DNA of 64,000 bases. It comes from Candidatus Eremiobacterota bacterium. Its GTDB lineage: Bacteria > Vulcanimicrobiota > Vulcanimicrobiia > Vulcanimicrobiales > Vulcanimicrobiaceae. Location: assembly GCA_019235885.1 (NCBI GenBank), contig JAFAKB010000022.1:1-64000 (forward strand), written 5' to 3'. The position numbers and the translations under genes are program-made. Positions 61,177 to 64,000 of this stretch are shown here, one piece after another (within the stretch, counting starts at the first letter, position 1; every line of letters begins with the position of its first letter). The notes under the pieces were generated by a model. That model was not told the origin of the DNA and made no database searches. It saw only the letters and a program-made list of their open reading frames with translations.

Positions 61177-61938
61177 GTGGCTTCGCGGGGAGCGCGGCGC
61201 GCCAGCGCCGCAGCGGTGACGCTCGTGCTCGCGGTGGCGGCGGGACTTCCGCTCCGCGCGCAAACTCCGGCGCCCGCATCGTCACCGGCGCAAGGCGAAG
61301 CGCGGCCGCCGTGCCGGTTCGCGCTGGTCGCGATGAACGAGACCGTCGACTCCGCGCACGCGAAGGCAGGCGACGTCTTCACCTTCGCGCTGGTCGATTC
61401 GGCGACGACTTCCGACGGGACGATCGTTCCGCGCGGAACGCTCGGCTACGGGATCGTCGCGAACGCCGCGCACGCGGGGAGCGGCGGGCGCGGCGGCTAC
61501 CTCGCGCTGGAGACGCGCTTCTTCGTCCTCGACGACGGCCGGCACGTGCAGGCGATCATCGACCGCGCGAGCGATCAGGCGTCGTCCGCGCTCGGCGCCT
61601 CGGCGAACGCACCCGGAATTCTAGGCTGGATCCCGATCGTCGGCTACGCGGTGGGCGGCTACGACGCGATGCACCACGGCAAGGACGCGACGATCCCGCG
61701 CGGCACCCGCGTAGGCGTCTTCATCGGCGACGACGCCGCCCTCGGCACCTGCCGCCCGCCGAACCCGGGCGAAACGCCGCCGCCCGTCGTCACGCCGTCC
61801 CCGGCAGCAACGCCGGTACCGGCGGCAGCGACCGCCGCGCCGGTTCCAGCGACCGCGACGAATGCGCCGGCACCTGGGGCGCCGCCGACACCACCGACGC
61901 CGGTGACGTCACCGACCGCTTCGAGTAGTCGTAGATAA
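61177..61938 (+). CDS. Secreted protein with Pro/Ala/Thr-rich tail
   Basis: 253 residues from the GTG at 61177, 3 bp after the previous gene. Signal peptide SAAAVTLVLAVAAGLPLRA. The folded part has FALVAMNETVDSAHAKAGDVFTFALVDSATTSDGTIVPRGTLGYG and ends around residue 195; the remaining 55 residues are low-complexity Pro/Ala/Thr (PAATPVPAAATAAPVP), a wall or surface spacer. Two Cys (CRF and TCRPP) could form a disulfide. No family assigned. Confidence 0.6.
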   Translation: MASRGARRASAAAVTLVLAVAAGLPLRAQTPAPASSPAQGEARPPCRFALVAMNETVDSAHAKAGDVFTFALVDSATTSDGTIVPRGTLGYGIVANAAHAGSGGRGGYLALETRFFVLDDGRHVQAIIDRASDQASSALGASANAPGILGWIPIVGYAVGGYDAMHHGKDATIPRGTRVGVFIGDDAALGTCRPPNPGETPPPVVTPSPAATPVPAAATAAPVPATATNAPAPGAPPTPPTPVTSPTASSSRR

Positions 61939-62066
61939 GGGGACTCCGCGCGCGCGTAAGGCGCCCGCTGGCACGCTAGACGGTTGTCGATCGCAGGAGG
62001 CCTTCGCCTTCGCGGCGTCCAGCCGCTCATCTCGCGAACTCGAAAGATCGCTTTGATTGGCGAAGC

Positions 62067-62249
62067 TTATCCGCCGTAGTTCTTCGTAAGGCGTCCGGAC
62101 TTCGTGATGAAGCCCTCCTTCATCAGCCTAGCGCGTGCAGCCCGTTTCGACTTGAGCGAGCGCCGAGATGCTTCCTTGGCTGCCTTCTTGAAGTTCCGCA
62201 ACAAGTCGGGGTCATCCAAATTGAATCGCGCAGTCATTGACGTTTTCAT
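62067..62249 (-). CDS. 60-residue basic protein
   Basis: MKTSMTARFNLDDPDLLRNF followed by a Lys/Arg/Ala-rich helix and the tail GFITKSGRLTKNYGG. ATG preceded by AAGGA, with TAAAAT (minus strand) 25 nt upstream as a -10 box. Complete expression signals and lower GC than the surroundings support a real gene. Function is unknown; the basic charge suggests nucleic-acid binding or a regulatory peptide. Confidence 0.6.
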   Translation of the reverse strand: MKTSMTARFNLDDPDLLRNFKKAAKEASRRSLKSKRAARARLMKEGFITKSGRLTKNYGG

Positions 62250-62274
62250 CCGTTCCTTGGTGAGGATAGGAATG

Positions 62275-62280
62275 ATTTTA
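62275..62280 (-). promoter_or_regulatory. TAAAAT -10 box for the 60-residue gene
   Basis: TAAAAT on the minus strand, 25 nt before the ATG, with TTCAAC about 15 bp upstream of it as a possible -35. The leader carries an AAGGA site. Confidence 0.4.
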
Positions 62281-62440
62281 GCACCGTATTTGCGCGTTGA
62301 ACATACCTAACTTGAGGAGTCCCGGTTTCATCGGCGACTTCGCAGCCCGAACCGACGGCTTAGGCGGCCGAAACGCTCAACGGTCTGCCTCAGTACGCGC
62401 CGGAGCCGAGCCCGAGGTTCGGCTGCACCTTACCGTCTCT

Positions 62441-63463
62441 TCACATCGCCGGGACGATGAGGTGCGCGTCACCGAACTCGTGCCAAAGATAGCCGGCGTC
62501 GAGTGCTTCCGCATAGGCGCGCTCGAGGAGCGGCGCGTCGGCGAAGGCGCGCAGCATGTCGAGGTGGCTTGCTTCGGGCTCGTGGAAGCCGGTGAGGAGT
62601 CCGTCCACAACGTGGACGCCGCGCTCCGGCGTGACGATCAACTCGGTCCAGCCGCTCGCTGCGACCGATTCGCCGTCGGCGTATGCCGATTCGAGCGCGC
62701 GCACGACGGTCGTGCCGACCGCGATCACGCGGCCGCCGCGCAGGCGCGTCGCGTTGACGGCGGCGGCGGTCGCGGGCGAGACGTCGAACCACTCGTGATA
62801 CGGGCGCTCGTGGCGCTCGGGGCTCGAGACGCCCGTGTGCAACGTGATCGTCGCGAGGTCGATTCCAGACGCGCGCAGGGCGGCGAGGACGCGCGGCGTG
62901 AACGGCCGGCCGGCCGACGGCATCTCCGCCGAGCCGGGGACGCGCGCGAAGATTGTTTGGTAGTCGGCGAGCGGGAACTGTTCGGTGACGTAGCGGTAGC
63001 GGATCGGCGCGCCGTTGCGCGCAAGAAAGGCGTCGAGCGGCGGCGCCGCGTTCAACAGCACGTACCACAGCCGCGGGTGCGCCGCATCGACAGGCGCGAG
63101 GAACGTCGCGTTGGCGTCCTCCGCGAGCGTTGCGCGCTCGCCTTCGGCTAGCGGTTCCCGCAACTCGCGCGGCTCGGCGATCCAGAGATCGTCGGCGATC
63201 TTCGTCGAGAGGTGCAGCGCGAACGCTGTGCCGTCGCGGCGGCGAGCGAGGAGCGCGGCCGGGATCGTCGCGGAGTCGTTCGCGACCAGCAGATCGCCGC
63301 GGCGCAAAAACGCCGCGAGGTCGCGGAACGCGGCGTGGCACTGCGCACGCGCGGCGACATCCGTGACGAGCAGACGGACGCCGTCACGCGCGAGGCCGCG
63401 GCGCTCCGGCGGCGCCGTCGCTTCGTTCGCTGCGGAGAGCGCGAATGAGATGCTTGCGGCCAT
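62441..63463 (-). CDS. queA: S-adenosylmethionine:tRNA ribosyltransferase-isomerase
   Basis: 340 residues. QueA motifs: DLLVANDSATIPAALLARR (usual DLLVVNDTRVIPARL), ADYQTIFARVPGSAEMPSAGRPFTP, RVIAVGTTVVRALESA, ELIVTPERGVHVVDGLLTGFHEPEASHLDMLRAFA and LWHEFGDAHLIVP. QueA transfers the ribosyl of SAM to preQ1-tRNA, giving epoxyqueuosine. It is a divergent form and shorter in places than E. coli QueA. Its ATG lies directly against a copy of the dispersed repeat, and the SDR gene lies just upstream. Confidence 0.85.
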   Translation of the reverse strand: MAASISFALSAANEATAPPERRGLARDGVRLLVTDVAARAQCHAAFRDLAAFLRRGDLLVANDSATIPAALLARRRDGTAFALHLSTKIADDLWIAEPRELREPLAEGERATLAEDANATFLAPVDAAHPRLWYVLLNAAPPLDAFLARNGAPIRYRYVTEQFPLADYQTIFARVPGSAEMPSAGRPFTPRVLAALRASGIDLATITLHTGVSSPERHERPYHEWFDVSPATAAAVNATRLRGGRVIAVGTTVVRALESAYADGESVAASGWTELIVTPERGVHVVDGLLTGFHEPEASHLDMLRAFADAPLLERAYAEALDAGYLWHEFGDAHLIVPAM

Positions 63464-63485
63464 CCTTCGACAAGCTCAGGATGAC
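63464..63485 (+). repeat. Dispersed 22-bp repeat, copy C, between SDR and queA
   Basis: Identical to copy B. On the minus strand it supplies the SDR stop TGA (63476-63478) and its last base adjoins the queA ATG. The copy is extended on the left to CATCCT, giving CATCCT/AGGATG inverted ends. Confidence 0.85.
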
Positions 63486-64000
63486 AGGGCGGCAGCGGGC
63501 GACGCAGACGTTGCGACCGCCGGCGACGCGAACGCCGGCGACTGGAGCTGCACGCGCGTGAAGGCGCCGCGCGGGGAGGCGATCGCGCGCAAGAGCGCTG
63601 GCGCGACGTCGCGCGGGTCGGCGAGCGCTGAGCGGTCCGCGTCGGGGACGGCGGCGTGGTGCAGCTCGGTGTCCATGTCGCCGGGGTCCGCGACGATCAC
63701 GCCGATCCCGCTGCCGTCGAGCTCTTCGGCGAGGATGCGCGAGAGGTGCTCGAGCGCGGCTTTCGCCGAGCCGTAACCGCCCCAGCCCGCGTATGCTTCG
63801 ACCGCCGCGTCGGAGCTGACGTTCACGATCGTGCCGCCGCCGTTGCGGCGCATGATCGGGAGCGCGTGCTGGATCAGGTGCAGCGGGGCGTAGACGTTGG
63901 TGGTGAAGATGCGGTCGAAGACCGCGGGCGAAAGTTGATCGAGCGCCGGTAAGGGGGAGCGGCCGATCGTCGAGGCGTTGTTGACGATCAGGTCGATGCG
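63476..64000 (-). CDS. Short-chain dehydrogenase/reductase (5' partial at window edge)
   Basis: The last 174 residues are present. NNAS (from RIDLIVNNAS) is the structural NNAG-like motif, TIVNVSSDAA holds the catalytic Ser region, and YGSAKAALEHLSRILAEEL is the YxxxK catalytic motif. It is an NAD(P)-dependent oxidoreductase; substrate unknown. The C-terminal residues (LSS before the stop) are encoded by the repeat, so the end of the protein has been rewritten. It is 12 bp upstream of queA and may share its transcript. Confidence 0.88.
   Translation of the reverse strand, partial: RIDLIVNNASTIGRSPLPALDQLSPAVFDRIFTTNVYAPLHLIQHALPIMRRNGGGTIVNVSSDAAVEAYAGWGGYGSAKAALEHLSRILAEELDGSGIGVIVADPGDMDTELHHAAVPDADRSALADPRDVAPALLRAIASPRGAFTRVQLQSPAFASPAVATSASPAAALSS

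Overview
The window is very GC-rich, with frequent GTG/TTG starts, many 4-bp ATGA/GTGA overlaps between genes and several start codons sitting 6-9 nt behind a TANNNT-like box (leaderless-type transcripts). It carries no rRNA, tRNA, CRISPR array or complete insertion sequence that I can see. The gene content (Mo-hydroxylase/cox genes, Crp-like regulators without kinases, LuxR-type HTH proteins, ECF42-type sigma factor, TelA/VWA cluster) suggests a free-living, high-GC bacterium of a less-studied lineage. Candidatus Eremiobacterota/Vulcanimicrobiota, Dormibacterota or Chloroflexota-like groups would fit, but I cannot prove the phylum from this window.

Layout. 1-4066: end of a molybdenum-hydroxylase (CO-dehydrogenase-like) operon, coxL-coxG-xdhC family-coxD-coxE. 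4070-9882: SRPBCC protein, membrane diheme cytochrome c, MgtC-like protein, pyruvate phosphate dikinase and a Crp-like regulator. 9879-16463: signalling genes, namely a CheB-CheR-PAS fusion, a divergent CheB with a zinc ribbon, a small LuxR-type regulator, a 2OG-Fe(II) oxygenase, a secreted beta-helix protein and an XRE regulator. 16706-26687: a secreted protein plus ABC exporter, a phosphoesterase with a membrane partner, a large secreted BNR-repeat protein and a LuxR regulator with a helical-repeat domain. 27091-36154: an essentially complete arginine biosynthesis locus, argB divergent from argF-argR-argG-(small ORF)-argH-argC-argJ-argD, headed by two tandem ARG boxes over the argF promoter. 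36170-44366: DUF5069 protein, exported peroxiredoxin, YCII/ECF sigma pair, a four-gene TelA / VWA / solute-binding-protein cluster and a thioesterase. 44367-48151: a lower-GC islet with a 964-residue DEAH helicase with a nuclease-like tail, flanked by a hairpin-rich non-coding segment and by an ABC-ATPase remnant. 48152-64000: PDZ-hydrolase, a MetY-like enzyme with a CoA-binding protein, a low-GC pair of small unknown genes, a 5'-truncated phosphodiester glycosidase, NhaP antiporter, acetoacetyl-CoA synthetase, amidase, diguanylate cyclase, small secreted proteins, QueA and a partial SDR.

How the genes work together. The arg locus holds argB, argC, argD, argF, argG, argH, argJ and the repressor ArgR; with bifunctional ArgJ it could run the recycling pathway from glutamate to arginine, and the ARG boxes argue for feedback by ArgR on its own operon. 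The cox genes encode the maturation and membrane-recruitment machinery of a Mo-hydroxylase whose large subunit enters from the left. The TelA cluster looks like an envelope-associated sensing or stress complex with two solute-binding proteins but no permease.

Most unusual signals: the helicase-nuclease islet with its structured flank; the permease-less TelA/VWA/solute-binding cluster; a 22-bp dispersed repeat present three times, once in frame inside argG, once at the start of an ABC ATPase, and once supplying both a stop and the adjacent start region; the small ORF and intrinsic terminator between argG and argH; and a translationally overlapping GNAT-like/58-residue pair.
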